DNA of 57,753 nucleotides from an uncultured Oscillospiraceae bacterium. Lineage in GTDB: Bacteria; Bacillota; Clostridia; Oscillospirales; Oscillospiraceae. Shown here piece by piece: positions 23,503 to 32,304 of this stretch. The stretch spans positions 1 through 57,753 of the forward strand of contig CALXDM010000009.1 of the NCBI GenBank assembly GCA_944387065.1. The letters run 5' to 3'. Under the pieces are notes generated by a model that had not been told where the DNA came from, ran no database searches, and worked only from the letters and a program-made list of their open reading frames with translations. Within the stretch, counting starts at the first letter, position 1. Every line of letters starts with the position of its first letter. Both the position numbers and the translations under genes were made by a program.

Positions 23503-25341
23503 TCACATAGAGGTGGACCCATCGCCGGGGCGGGAGACGCCCTGCTCGGTCACGATCAGGTTCATGGGGTGGTCCCAGGGCTGGGTGGGGACGCGGGGCA
23601 GCCGCTGGACCTCAAAGGCCACGGCGGCGACGGTTGCGTCTGGCCGGCACTGGGGCAGATACCGGTCGTAGTAGCCCGCACCCATGCCCAGACGGCCGCC
23701 CTGGCGGTCAAAGGCGGCGCAGGGGCACAGGATCAGGTCCAGCTCCTGGGGAGGGACGAGCTGGGAGCGCTCTGGGATGGGCTCCGGGATCCCGAAAGGG
23801 CCGGGCCGCCAGGCGTCCTCCCCCTGGGGGATCAGGGCGGCCATCTGGCCGGAGTCCAGGCAGAGGGGATAGGCCAGGCGCTTGCCCTGGGCCTGGGGGG
23901 CCTGGGCCAGCCCGGACAGGTCCGCCTCGCCACGGACGGCGCGGTAGAGCAGCACGGTCTGGGCGGTCTGGAACTGGGGATGGTCCAGGACGTGCTGCAC
24001 GATCTGCCGGGATAGCTGGGCCCGGGTCTGGGGGGAGAGGCTGTCCCGGGCACGGATCTTCTGCCGGCGCAGCCAGCCCCGCAGGGCGGTGGGGAAGGCG
24101 GTGCGGATGGCCCCAGCTAGGTACAGCGAGCCGAAGGCCGCCACGGGGAGTCCCGTGTCCAGGGCGGCGGGGATGGCCTGGGCGGGGCTCTGGTAGGCGG
24201 CGACCGGCAGGGGGCACAGTGCGCTGATGGCCTGGGCCAGCTCCTGGGCGGGCAGGGCCCTGGGGCTGTCGGGGGTCAGGCAGACGAATCCGGCGGCGAA
24301 GGGCAGCAGGGCTCGGAGGACGGAGGTATAATCCTTCTCTGCCAGCACCCCCACCAGGAAGGTGAGCTTTTGGCCGGGCAGGTAGTCCTGAAGGGCCTGG
24401 GCCAGGGCCTGGGCGCATTGGGGGTTGTGCCCGCCGTCCAGCAGGAACAGGGGATCCTGGCAGAGCACCTCCAGCCGGGCGGGCCAGCGCACCTGGGCCA
24501 GGCCGCGGCGGACGGCGTCCTCCGGGATGTGCCAGCCCCGCCGGGCCAGAGCCTGGACGGTTTCCAGGGCCAGGGCGGCGTTGCGCAGCTGATGGGCCCC
24601 CAGCAGGGGCAGGGAAAATTGGCTGTCCCGCCAGGCAAAGCCTTGGCCGGACAGGTCGTGGGAGAGGGGGGTGAGCTGGGAGAAGTCGGTCAGCGTCATG
24701 GGGACGCCCGCCTGCCGGCAGGCCTGCTCCACCACCCGGGTGGCCTGGGGTGGGCCGTCATAGCACACCACCTGGCAGCCCGGCTTGATGATGCCGGCTT
24801 TGGCCGCGGCGATCTCCTCCAGGGTGTCCCCCAGGTATTGGGTGTGCTCCAGCCCGATGTTGGCGATGACCGCCACTTCGGGGGCGGGGATGACGTTGGT
24901 GGAGTCCAGCGCCCCGCCCATGCCCACCTCCAGCACCACGATGTCGCAGCCCTCCTGGCGGAAGTGGGCCATGGCGATGGCGGTGACCAGCTCGAACTGG
25001 CTGGGGGGATCGTCCATGGCGTCGGCCACGGGCTGGAGCCGCTGGGTGAGCTGGGCCAACTGGGGTTCGGGGATGTTCTGGGCGCAGACCTGGATGCGCT
25101 CGCAAAAGTCCTGAAGATAGGGGGAGATGTACAGCCCCGTGCGGTAGCCGGCCTGGCGGAGGATGGACTCCAGCATGGCGCAGGTGGAGCCCTTGCCGTT
25201 GCTGCCGGCCACGTGGAGGAACTTCAGCTCCCGCTGGGGATCGCCCAGGGCGTGGAGCAGGGCCTGGGTGCGCTCCAGCCCCAGCCGCTGGGCGCTCCAG
25301 GGGTGAGCCTCCAGGTAGGCGATAGCCTGGGCCCCGGTCAT
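23503..25341 (-). CDS. folC: Fusion of folylpolyglutamate/dihydrofolate synthase (FolC) and 5-formyl-THF cyclo-ligase
   Basis: One 612-residue frame joins two folate enzymes. Residues 1 to about 412 are FolC: P-loop GSNGKGST (46-53), VVLEVGMGGALDSTN and LLDGGHNP near 300, ending at GSLYLAG. Residues about 425-605 are 5-formyltetrahydrofolate cyclo-ligase, with RQKIRARD, KRLAYPLCL, FGIPEP and the diagnostic FDRQGGRLGMGAGYYDRYL (544-562). FolC adds glutamates to folates; the cyclo-ligase returns 5-formyl-THF to 5,10-methenyl-THF with ATP. No stop or frameshift separates them. The ATG at 25341 overlaps the folT stop (ATGA), so it is coupled to the riboswitch-controlled folT. Confidence 0.92.
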   Translation of the reverse strand: MTGAQAIAYLEAHPWSAQRLGLERTQALLHALGDPQRELKFLHVAGSNGKGSTCAMLESILRQAGYRTGLYISPYLQDFCERIQVCAQNIPEPQLAQLTQRLQPVADAMDDPPSQFELVTAIAMAHFRQEGCDIVVLEVGMGGALDSTNVIPAPEVAVIANIGLEHTQYLGDTLEEIAAAKAGIIKPGCQVVCYDGPPQATRVVEQACRQAGVPMTLTDFSQLTPLSHDLSGQGFAWRDSQFSLPLLGAHQLRNAALALETVQALARRGWHIPEDAVRRGLAQVRWPARLEVLCQDPLFLLDGGHNPQCAQALAQALQDYLPGQKLTFLVGVLAEKDYTSVLRALLPFAAGFVCLTPDSPRALPAQELAQAISALCPLPVAAYQSPAQAIPAALDTGLPVAAFGSLYLAGAIRTAFPTALRGWLRRQKIRARDSLSPQTRAQLSRQIVQHVLDHPQFQTAQTVLLYRAVRGEADLSGLAQAPQAQGKRLAYPLCLDSGQMAALIPQGEDAWRPGPFGIPEPIPERSQLVPPQELDLILCPCAAFDRQGGRLGMGAGYYDRYLPQCRPDATVAAVAFEVQRLPRVPTQPWDHPMNLIVTEQGVSRPGDGSTSM

Positions 25342-25862
25342 GACAGCTGTCTCCCGCCTGCCTGTGCCCACTGGCGGAGGGGACGGAAGGCCCGGCTCAG
25401 GGCCAGCATCACCGTCACCTCCAGCACGGACAGGATGGCGGACTGGGGGATGCGGGAGAGCAGCAAGGGCCAGTAAGGGGAGCCGTACAGGACAGCGATC
25501 CACAGGGTGGTGAGGAATAGGCTCAGGCCAAACTGGTTGAGGATGGTGGCGGCCATGACCCGGCTCACGCTCTGCCGGCGATGGAGCAGCAGGCCGAACA
25601 GCAGCCCGGTCAGGGCACAGTTGAGGGTGAAGCCGGGGAAATAGGGGCCGATGGGGAACAGCACCGCCCCCAGCAGATCGCCCAAGCCGCCCACCAGGGT
25701 TGCCGGCAAGGGCCCAAAGAGGTAGGCGGCGGCGAACACAGGGACAAAGGTGAAGCCGATCTTCAGGTTCCAGGCGTTGAGGGACAGGAACCGGGACAGT
25801 ACGATGTGGACGGCCACCAAAAGCCCAAGGGCGGCCACCGAACGAATTTTCCATTTTTTCAT
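25338..25862 (-). CDS. folT: ECF transporter substrate-binding subunit, folate type (FolT)
   Basis: A 174-residue membrane protein with about six helices, the size of ECF S components. It starts MKKWKIRSVAALGLLVAVHIVLSRF and contains LKIGFTFVPVFAAAYLFGPLPA and GDLLGAVLFPIGPYFPGFTLN, typical of the folate family. It binds folate and needs the shared EcfAA'T module encoded elsewhere. Specificity is supported by the THF riboswitch directly upstream and by translational coupling to folC. The AAAGGAG ribosome site is predicted to be masked by the riboswitch expression platform. Confidence 0.9.
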   Translation of the reverse strand: MKKWKIRSVAALGLLVAVHIVLSRFLSLNAWNLKIGFTFVPVFAAAYLFGPLPATLVGGLGDLLGAVLFPIGPYFPGFTLNCALTGLLFGLLLHRRQSVSRVMAATILNQFGLSLFLTTLWIAVLYGSPYWPLLLSRIPQSAILSVLEVTVMLALSRAFRPLRQWAQAGGRQLS

Positions 25863-25871
25863 GATTCCAAA

Positions 25872-26010
25872 CTCCTTTCCAACGTACGCCACGAAAGGAG
25901 CGGAAACTCCCAGGGTGGCAGCGGATGCGAGACAGCACCGCACACACGAGGTGTTTCGTCCGTGGGCGACCTCCCATCCCACGGCACTTAACGCGCTGGC
26001 TCTACTCTGT
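25872..26010 (-). promoter_or_regulatory. THF riboswitch with ribosome-site sequestering platform
   Basis: On the minus strand 26010-25916 matches the tetrahydrofolate aptamer: AGAGTAGAGCC, GCGCGTTAAGTG, GGGATGGGAGGTCGCC, ACGAA, CGGTGCTG and closing GCATCCGCT are in the known order. Downstream, CTCCTTTC (25900-25893) is complementary to the folT Shine-Dalgarno GAAAGGAG (25879-25872), and an upstream GGAG can pair with the same CTCC. No T run is present, so translational control is predicted: folate bound, ribosome site hidden. Confidence 0.92.
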
Positions 26011-26105
26011 CATCTCTTGCCGCAAGCGGGTTTCTTCGCTGCGGCTGCTCTCTTGGGCAGGGGCGCCTTGCTGGGCGCTGCCCGGGTTGCTTGATGTTGC
26101 TTGCT

Positions 26106-26768
26106 TTAAAGCGGGCTATTTGCGGGCGGCCCCCGCTCTCGCTGGTCGCCGGACAGCCAGCTGCGGACCAGGGCGAAGGCCACCCCGCCCACGGCGTTGC
26201 CCAGGGTGATGACCAACAGGCGCAGCAAGGTGTCCCAGCTCCAAAGGCCGGCCATGGTGAAGTAGAACATATCGGCCACACAGTGCTCATACCCGGACAG
26301 GATGAAGCCGGTGACGCCGAAGAAGATGGCCAGGTACTTGCCGATCTGATGGGGGCTTTGCTGGAAGCCCTCCACGGCGATGTAGATGAAGAGGTTGCAC
26401 AGTACCCCCAACAGGAACAGGCTCAGCCAGCCGTCGTCCAGCTTGATCTGACACAGCTGGGCGGCCTGCCGGGCCAGGTCCCCGCCCAGCCTGGTGGCCC
26501 CCGCGGCCAAGGCCACCAGCGCCGCCCCCGCCAGGTTGCCTAGCCAGATCAGGGGCAGGGACAGGACATAGGAGCGCTCCCGGGCGAAGAAGACGTAGCA
26601 GACCTTGCCGGTGAACAGGCTCAGCCCCAGCGTGTAGATGGAGAACAGGCCCACACAGAAGATCAGCGCCCCCAGGGCTTTGGAGGATACGGAGAGGTAG
26701 GCCACGCCCCCAAGGGCAATGCAAGCGCCGGCCAGCACGCCGGAGACGAAGGATTTTCCGCCATTCAT
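26106..26768 (-). CDS. Formate/nitrite transporter (FNT) family channel
   Basis: A 220-residue channel with six membrane helices. FNT hallmarks are present: repeated LSVSSKALGAL and LGALIFCVGLFSI segments, LFTGKVC, and GYEHCVADMF matching the family GxEHxVANMF. It moves formate (or nitrite, hydrosulfide) across the membrane. Lying between folD and folT in a gene set that activates formate onto THF, formate is the most likely substrate. The ATG at 26768 overlaps the folD stop (ATGA). Confidence 0.85.
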   Translation of the reverse strand: MNGGKSFVSGVLAGACIALGGVAYLSVSSKALGALIFCVGLFSIYTLGLSLFTGKVCYVFFARERSYVLSLPLIWLGNLAGAALVALAAGATRLGGDLARQAAQLCQIKLDDGWLSLFLLGVLCNLFIYIAVEGFQQSPHQIGKYLAIFFGVTGFILSGYEHCVADMFYFTMAGLWSWDTLLRLLVITLGNAVGGVAFALVRSWLSGDQRERGPPANSPL

Positions 26769-27631
26769 CGGCAGCCCTCCCGATGGGTGGCGCGCTGTGC
26801 CGCCCGGACCACATGGGAGACGAGCACGCTGGTGGTGACGCTGCCCACCCCGCCGGGCACCGGGGTGATGGCGGCGGCCAGAGATTGGGCGGCGGGGAAG
26901 TCCACGTCCCCCACCAGATTGCCCTCGCCATCGGCGTTGATGCCCACGTCGATGACTACCTGGCCGGGGGCCAGGCAGTCCGGGCCGACCACCCCCGCCC
27001 GGCCGGCGGCGGCGATGAGCACGTCGGCCCGGCGGCACTCGGCGGCCAGGTCGGCGGTGCGGGTGTGGCAGAGGGTGACGGTGGCGTTGCGCTGGAGCAG
27101 CAGCATGGCCACCGGTCGGCCGATCACCAGGCTCCGTCCCACCACAACCGCCCGCTTGCCGGTCAGGTCATGGCCGTAGAAGTCCAGCAGCTCCAGGCAG
27201 GCCTGGGCGGTGCAGGGGGGAAAGCCCTGGCCCGTACCGGAAAAGACGGCGGCTAGGGAACCGGCGGTGACCCCGTCTACGTCCTTGGCTGGGGAGAGAG
27301 CGGCGCACACCGCCGCCTCGTCCAGATGGGAGGGCAGGGGGCGAAACAGGAGGCAGCCGTGGATGGTCGGGTCGGCGTTGATCCGGGCGATCACGTCCAG
27401 CAGCTCCTCCTGCCCCACCTGTTGGGGCAGGAGGAAGGGGCGCACGTCCACCCCCGCCTGCTCACACCGCTTCAGGGCCCCCCGCTCATAGGCCAGGTCC
27501 TCCGGCCGCTCCCCCACCCGGACGATGGCCAGGGTGGGGACCACCCCATCCGCCCGCAGGGCGGCGGCTTGGTCGGCCACCCGCTGGGTCAGGGCGGCGG
27601 CCGCCGGCGCGCCCTTCCAAAGTTCGGCCAT
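26765..27631 (-). CDS. folD: Methylene-THF dehydrogenase FolD, with cyclohydrolase residues replaced
   Basis: A 288-residue FolD homologue. The nucleotide site GRSLVIGRPVA, the DVDG motif (117-120) and the C-terminal TPVPGGVGSVTT are intact. The two residues needed for cyclohydrolase activity in studied enzymes are changed: Y48 is followed at +4 by A52 where lysine is expected (a lysine is at +6), and the usual glutamine of the GxLVQLPLP strand is F96. It probably works as dehydrogenase only, leaving cyclohydrolase to FchA, encoded immediately upstream. The ATG at 27631 (TGATG with the fchA stop) has GGAGG eight bases upstream. Confidence 0.88.
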   Translation of the reverse strand: MAELWKGAPAAAALTQRVADQAAALRADGVVPTLAIVRVGERPEDLAYERGALKRCEQAGVDVRPFLLPQQVGQEELLDVIARINADPTIHGCLLFRPLPSHLDEAAVCAALSPAKDVDGVTAGSLAAVFSGTGQGFPPCTAQACLELLDFYGHDLTGKRAVVVGRSLVIGRPVAMLLLQRNATVTLCHTRTADLAAECRRADVLIAAAGRAGVVGPDCLAPGQVVIDVGINADGEGNLVGDVDFPAAQSLAAAITPVPGGVGSVTTSVLVSHVVRAAQRATHREGCR

Positions 27632-28248
27632 CACGCAAACCTCCCCATGACCGCCTGATAGGTCTTCTCGGCGATTTTCCAGTACCGACCGGCAAGCTCG
27701 TCCGCCTCGTTATTGACCGCCTGGGCATAGGCCCGGTCGGCCATGCTCTTGGTGTTCACCTTCACGTTGAGCCAGGCCCCGTACAGGGCCCCCCAGCACA
27801 GCACGGCCCCGGTGCCCACGTCGGAGCACATCATGGCGCTGCCCCGCTCCAGCATCTGCTCGTGCAGGTCGATGGCCTGGCCGCACAGGCGCAGGATCTC
27901 CATGGGGGCGGCCGCCGCGTCCCGCAGGCAGCGCTCCATGACCTCCCCCCGGGTGGGGTCATCCTTGGGGATGGCGTAGGCCTTTGACAGGGGGGCGAAG
28001 GCGGCGGCGTCCTCGTCCACCAAGGCCAGCAGCCGGGCCCGGATGTCCTCAGCCCGGGCCATGAGGTCCTTCACCTCGCCCTCCACTTGGGCATACTTGG
28101 GCTTGCCCACGGTGTAGTTGCCCACCATGGTGCACAGGGCCGCCCCCAGGGCCCCCGCCAGGGCGGAGGCCCCGCCCCCGCCGGGGGTGGGCGCCTTGGA
28201 GGCCAGCGCGTCCAGAAACGCGCCGCAGCTTTGTTCAGCGGTGTTCAT
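27631..28248 (-). CDS. fchA: Methenyl-THF cyclohydrolase (cyclodeaminase/cyclohydrolase family)
   Basis: A 205-residue all-helical protein of the formiminotransferase-cyclodeaminase family. It shows the folate-binding KAPTPGGGGASALAGALGAALCTMV near the N-terminus, then VDEDAAAFAPLSKAY and SDVGTGAVLCWGAL. It converts methenyl-THF to 10-formyl-THF or back. Between fhs and folD it completes the formate-to-methylene-THF chain, and it explains why FolD can lack cyclohydrolase residues. GGAGGAAACGGG precedes the ATG. Confidence 0.9.
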   Translation of the reverse strand: MNTAEQSCGAFLDALASKAPTPGGGGASALAGALGAALCTMVGNYTVGKPKYAQVEGEVKDLMARAEDIRARLLALVDEDAAAFAPLSKAYAIPKDDPTRGEVMERCLRDAAAAPMEILRLCGQAIDLHEQMLERGSAMMCSDVGTGAVLCWGALYGAWLNVKVNTKSMADRAYAQAVNNEADELAGRYWKIAEKTYQAVMGRFA

Positions 28249-28323
28249 CCCGTTTCCTCCTTCTTATCTCACTTATCTCAGCAGGGGGCGGGGGAGCCCC
28301 CCCGCCGCCCGCCTGCCTATTTC

Positions 28324-29994
28324 TCAAAACAGCCCGGAGATCAGGCCGTTCTCATCCACGTCGATCCGCTGGGCGGCGGGGTGCTTGGGCAGGCCGGGCA
28401 TGGTCATGATGTCGCCGGCCAGGGCCACCAGGAAGCCCGCCCCGGCGGACACCTTCAAGCTGCGCACGGTGACGGTGAAGCCCCGGGGCGCGCCCAGCAG
28501 GGTGGGGTCGTCGGAGAAGGAGTACTGGGTCTTGGCCACGCAGATGGGCAGATGGCCAAAGCCCAGGTCGGTGAGCTGCCGGGCCTGCCGGTCAGCCTCC
28601 GCGCTCAGGCGCACGCCGTCGGCGTGGTAGATGCGGGTGCAGATGGCCTCCAGCTTCTCCTGAATGGACAGCTCCAGGGAATAGGCCGGTTGGAACTGGC
28701 TGGGCTGCTGGCACAGGGCCACCACCTCCTGGGCCAGGGCCACGCCCCCCTCGGCCCCCTTGGCCCACACCTCGGAGCGGGCCGCGTTCACCCCCAGCTG
28801 GCGGCACCGCTGGGCCACCAGCTCCAGCTCCGCCTCGGTGTCGGTGGGGAAGGCGTTGACGGCCACCACGCAGGGCAGGCCGAATACATCCTTGAGGTTG
28901 CTCACGTGCTGGAGCAGGTTGGGAAGGCCCCGCTCCAGCGCGGCCAGGTCCTCCCGGTCCAGATCCTCCTTGGCCACGCCGCCGTGATATTTCAGGGCAC
29001 GCACCGTGGCCACCACCACCACTGCAGCGGGGGCCAGGCCGGCCAGGCGGCACTTGATGTCCAGGAACTTCTCCGCCCCCAGGTCGGCGGCGAAGCCCGC
29101 CTCGGTGACCACATAATCGGCCAGCTTCAGGGCCATGCGGGTGGCGGTGACGGAGTTGCAGCCGTGGGCAATGTTGGCAAAGGGACCGCCGTGGAGGAAG
29201 GCGGGGGTGCCCTCCAGGGTCTGCACCAGGTTGGGCTTGAGCGCGTCCTTGAGCAGGACGGCCATGGCCCCCTCTGCCCCCAGGTCGTGGGCGGTGACGG
29301 GTTTTCCCCCGTAGGTGTAGGCCACAATCATCCGCCCCAGGCGGGCCTTCAGGTCGGCCAGGTCGTCGGCCAGGCACAGCACCGCCATGACCTCGCTGGC
29401 CACGGTGATGTCAAAGCCGTCCTCCCGGGGCACGCCGTGGGCCTTGCCCCCCAGGCCGTCCACCATGCGGCGCAGCTGGCGGTCGTTCATGTCCACGCAC
29501 CGCCGCCAGGTGACCTGACGGGGGTCGATGCCCAGCTCATTGCCCTGGTGGATGTGATTGTCCAGCATGGCGGCCAGCAGATTGTTGGCCGCGCCGATGG
29601 CGTGGAAGTCGCCGGTGAAGTGCAGATTGATGTCCTCCATGGGCACCACCTGGGCCCGGCCGCCGCCAGCCGCCCCGCCCTTGATGCCGAACACAGGGCC
29701 CAGGGAGGGCTCCCGAAGGGCGGCCACAGCGTGCTTGCCCAACCTGCGCAGCCCGTCGGCCAGGCCCACGGAGGTGGTGGTCTTGCCCTCTCCGGCGGGG
29801 GTGGGGGTGATGGCGGTGACCAGGATCAGCTTGCCGTCGGGCTGGTCGGCCCGGTCCCGGAGCAGGCGGTAGTCCACCTTGGCCTTGTAGTTGCCATACT
29901 GCTCCAGGTATTGGGGCTCAATGCCGGCCAGGCCGGCGATGTCGGTAATGGCCCGCTTCTGGCAGGCCTGGGAGATCTCAATGTCGGTTTTCAC
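28324..29994 (-). CDS. fhs: Formate-tetrahydrofolate ligase
   Basis: ATP-dependent ligase making 10-formyl-THF from formate and THF, the entry of formate into one-carbon metabolism. The 556-residue length, [19 protein letters not shown] site, [19 protein letters not shown], and [13 protein letters not shown] are diagnostic. It leads the folate operon and has its own promoter and a ZTP riboswitch, linking it to purine demand. In acetogens it is part of the Wood-Ljungdahl methyl branch, but nothing else of that pathway is in this window. Confidence 0.97.
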   Translation of the reverse strand: MKTDIEISQACQKRAITDIAGLAGIEPQYLEQYGNYKAKVDYRLLRDRADQPDGKLILVTAITPTPAGEGKTTTSVGLADGLRRLGKHAVAALREPSLGPVFGIKGGAAGGGRAQVVPMEDINLHFTGDFHAIGAANNLLAAMLDNHIHQGNELGIDPRQVTWRRCVDMNDRQLRRMVDGLGGKAHGVPREDGFDITVASEVMAVLCLADDLADLKARLGRMIVAYTYGGKPVTAHDLGAEGAMAVLLKDALKPNLVQTLEGTPAFLHGGPFANIAHGCNSVTATRMALKLADYVVTEAGFAADLGAEKFLDIKCRLAGLAPAAVVVVATVRALKYHGGVAKEDLDREDLAALERGLPNLLQHVSNLKDVFGLPCVVAVNAFPTDTEAELELVAQRCRQLGVNAARSEVWAKGAEGGVALAQEVVALCQQPSQFQPAYSLELSIQEKLEAICTRIYHADGVRLSAEADRQARQLTDLGFGHLPICVAKTQYSFSDDPTLLGAPRGFTVTVRSLKVSAGAGFLVALAGDIMTMPGLPKHPAAQRIDVDENGLISGLF

Positions 29995-30030
29995 GCAATC
30001 CTCTCCTTCCGAATCAAGCCTTGGGCACGC

Positions 30031-30140
30031 AAAAAGGGCGCACCCAGTTCCGGTGCGCCCAGACGGTCGGCATGGAGGCGCAGCAGACGCCCGCTATACT
30101 TCATGTGGTTCCATCCACTTCCGCCAGTCGTATAGCTCCC
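30031..30140 (-). promoter_or_regulatory. ZTP (pfl) riboswitch with transcription terminator
   Basis: On the minus strand 30140-30055 fits the pfl motif: ATACGACTGGCGGAAGTGG, ATGGAACCAC, then after a linker GCCGACCGTCTGGGC. A terminator follows: GGGCGCACC pairs with GGTGCGCCC (30060-30052 with 30044-30036), then TTTTT. The terminator's 5' arm shares GGGC with the aptamer end, so ZTP binding should block termination. It controls fhs, a known class of target for this riboswitch. Confidence 0.93.
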
Positions 30141-30165
30141 ATCCCCCAGGGGGGAAAGTGCTATC

Positions 30166-30194
30166 ACTATACCACAGCCCTTCCGGGCCGTCAA
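30166..30194 (-). promoter_or_regulatory. Promoter of the fhs operon
   Basis: On the minus strand TTGACG (30194-30189), 17-base spacer, TATAGT (30171-30166), reading into the ZTP aptamer. Confidence 0.85.
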
Positions 30195-30245
30195 GCGCAA
30201 GCTGGGGACTGGGTGGGAGCGCAGGGCAGACGGAACTTGGGTTTT

Positions 30246-30289
30246 TGTGGTTATAACAACAGATTTGCCAGCGGGCAGGCTGGTATAAT
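30246..30289 (+). promoter_or_regulatory. Operator and promoter of hcp
   Basis: TGTGGTTATAACAAC (30246-30260) matches the site at 22645-22659 (reverse strand) with one central mismatch. TATAAT is at 30284-30289, there is no good -35, and the operator axis falls at about -42.5 from the predicted start near 30296. This is the layout of a promoter activated by a Crp/Fnr protein in class II position. Confidence 0.75.
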
Positions 30290-30355
30290 AACCCCAACCT
30301 GCGGGAGGAAAGCCCTTCCAACCCCCAGCAGGCAACCGCAAAGGAGGAAGTACAA

Positions 30356-31999
30356 ATGGAGCATACCATGTTTTGTTATCAATGTCAGGAAACGGCAGGC
30401 TGCTCTGGCTGCACCCAGTCGGGGGTGTGCGGCAAGAAGCCGGATGTGGCGGCCATGCAGGATCTGCTGGTCTATGTGACAAAGGGGCTGGCCGCGGTGA
30501 CCACCCAACTGCGGGCCGAGGGCAAGCAGATCGCCCCTGAGGTCAACCACCGGGTGACCAAGAATCTGTTCATCACCATCACCAACGCCAACTTTGACAA
30601 GCAGGCCATTATGGATGAGATTGCCGATACCCTGGCCGAGAAGCAGCGGCTGCTGGGGCAGGTGAGCGCCAGCGACGGGATGCCCGAGGCGGCCCGGTGG
30701 AACGACGGCCGGGAGCGCTTTGAGGAGAAGGCCGTCCAGGTGGGGGTGCCGGAGGAGGGGGACGAGGACGTACGGTCCCTGCGGGAGCTGATTACTTACG
30801 GGCTGAAGGGGCTGTCCGCCTATTCCAAACACGCCAGCGCCCTGGGGCAGGAGGACGAGGAGACGGACGCTTTTCTGCAAAGGGCCCTGGCCGCCACCCT
30901 GGATGACTCCCGCACCGTGGATGAGCTGGTGGCTCTGACCCTGGAGACGGGGAAATACGGGGTGAACGCCATGGCCCTGCTGGATCAGGCCAACACCCAG
31001 GCCTATGGGAACCCACAGATCAGCAAGGTCAATCTGGGGGTGCGGGGCAACCCGGGCATCCTGGTGTCCGGCCATGATCTGCGGGACCTGGAGATGCTGC
31101 TGGAGCAGACCCAGGGCACCGGTGTAGATGTATACACCCACTGTGAAATGCTGCCTGCCCACTACTACCCCGCCTTCCAGAAGTATCCCAACTTCGTGGG
31201 CAACTATGGAAATGCCTGGTGGCAGCAGGCCGCAGAGTTCGAGGCCTTCCATGGCCCCATCCTGATGACCACCAACTGTATCGTGCCGCCCCGGGAGAGC
31301 TATCGGGACCGGATGTATACCACCGGCGCGGCGGGCTATCCCGGCTGTCCCCACATCCCTGGTGAGGTGGGGGAGAAAAAGGACTTCTCCGAGATCATCC
31401 GGCGAGCCAAGAGCTGCCAGCCGCCCCAGGAGCTGGAGCAGGGAGAGATCGTGGGCGGGTTTGCCCACGCCCAGGTGCTGGCCCTGGCCGACCAGGTGGT
31501 GGAGGCGGTGCGCTCCGGGGCCATCCGCAAGTTTGTGGTCATGGCCGGCTGTGACGGCCGGGCCAAGAGCCGGGAGTACTACACCGAGTTTGCCAAGGCA
31601 CTGCCAAAGGATACGGTGATCCTCACCGCCGGCTGCGCCAAGTACCGGTACAACAAGCTGGATCTGGGAGACATTGGGGGCATCCCCCGGGTGCTGGACG
31701 CCGGCCAGTGCAACGACTCCTATTCCCTGGCGGTGATCGCCTTGAAGCTGAAGGAGGTCTTTGGACTGGACGACGTCAACAACCTGCCCATCGTGTATAA
31801 CATTGCCTGGTATGAGCAAAAGGCGGTGATCGTGCTGCTGTCTCTGCTCCACCTGGGGGTGAAGAATATCCACCTGGGGCCCACCCTGCCCGCCTTCCTC
31901 AGTCCCAACGTGGCTAAGCTGCTGGTGGACACCTTTGGCATTGCAGGCATCGGCACCGTGGAGGACGACATGAAGCTGTTCTTTGGCCAGAGCGCGTAA
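30356..31999 (+). CDS. hcp: Hybrid-cluster protein (hydroxylamine/NO reductase)
   Basis: A 547-residue Hcp. The N-terminal cluster motif has C7, C10, C19 and C25 in the anaerobe spacing; downstream [33 protein letters not shown] and [13 protein letters not shown] carry the hybrid-cluster ligands. The protein reduces NO or hydroxylamine and is induced by nitrosative stress. AGGAGG lies eight bases before the ATG at 30356. It diverges from fhs, with an operator shared with the Crp/Fnr-ferredoxin locus. Confidence 0.96.
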   Translation: MEHTMFCYQCQETAGCSGCTQSGVCGKKPDVAAMQDLLVYVTKGLAAVTTQLRAEGKQIAPEVNHRVTKNLFITITNANFDKQAIMDEIADTLAEKQRLLGQVSASDGMPEAARWNDGRERFEEKAVQVGVPEEGDEDVRSLRELITYGLKGLSAYSKHASALGQEDEETDAFLQRALAATLDDSRTVDELVALTLETGKYGVNAMALLDQANTQAYGNPQISKVNLGVRGNPGILVSGHDLRDLEMLLEQTQGTGVDVYTHCEMLPAHYYPAFQKYPNFVGNYGNAWWQQAAEFEAFHGPILMTTNCIVPPRESYRDRMYTTGAAGYPGCPHIPGEVGEKKDFSEIIRRAKSCQPPQELEQGEIVGGFAHAQVLALADQVVEAVRSGAIRKFVVMAGCDGRAKSREYYTEFAKALPKDTVILTAGCAKYRYNKLDLGDIGGIPRVLDAGQCNDSYSLAVIALKLKEVFGLDDVNNLPIVYNIAWYEQKAVIVLLSLLHLGVKNIHLGPTLPAFLSPNVAKLLVDTFGIAGIGTVEDDMKLFFGQSA

Positions 32000-32136
32000 G
32001 ACTCCAGGGATGAAAACCGCCCCTCATCAGGAATGTCAAAGCCCTGGGGCCTGCCTTTCGGCGGGCCCCAGGGAGCATAAGGGGCGTTATATTGCTTGAA
32101 CATCGAAGGGTGAAGGCGGCCTCCGGCCGCAAAAAA

Positions 32137-32178
32137 CCAGTAAAAAAGCAACTGCTTTCGCAGTTGCTTTTTTACTGG
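32137..32178 (-). terminator. Terminator of tRNA-Arg, also facing hcp
   Basis: A perfect 19-bp inverted repeat around a TTTC loop, with A6/T6 tracts next to the GC core on both strands, so it can work both ways. Its outer arm includes the CCA end of the tRNA gene. A second, larger GC hairpin (about 32041-32072) lies between it and hcp without a T run. Confidence 0.85.
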
Positions 32179-32252
32179 TACGCCCGAAGGGACTCGAACC
32201 CCCAACATTCAGAACCGGAATCTGACGCTCTATCCAATTGAACTACGGGCGC
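32176..32252 (-). tRNA. tRNA-Arg (anticodon CCG)
   Basis: Seventy-seven bases including an encoded CCA fold as a normal cloverleaf: D arm with TTCAATTGGATAGAGC, anticodon loop TTCCGGT giving CCG, and T arm GGGGGTTCGAGTCCC. It reads codon CGG, common in this GC-rich genome. The first acceptor pair is G1-U72, unusual for bacterial tRNA-Arg. Confidence 0.93.
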
Positions 32253-32275
32253 GTGTACATCTTGAACGCTAAAAC

Positions 32276-32304
32276 AGTATAACAGGATTTGTCTGGCTTG
32301 TAAA
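32276..32304 (-). promoter_or_regulatory. Promoter of tRNA-Arg
   Basis: On the minus strand TTTACA (32304-32299), 17-base spacer, TATACT (32281-32276), about 20 bases before the tRNA. The rest of 32305-32460 is AT-rich and holds no gene; a TACAAT at 32388 may be the -10 of the next operon. Confidence 0.75.

Noticed and set aside
25342..25977. In-frame 5' extension of the folC fusion giving an 824-residue product
   Set aside because: The extension overlaps folT in another frame, has no family resemblance, and the ATG at 25341 overlaps the folT stop with a ribosome site.
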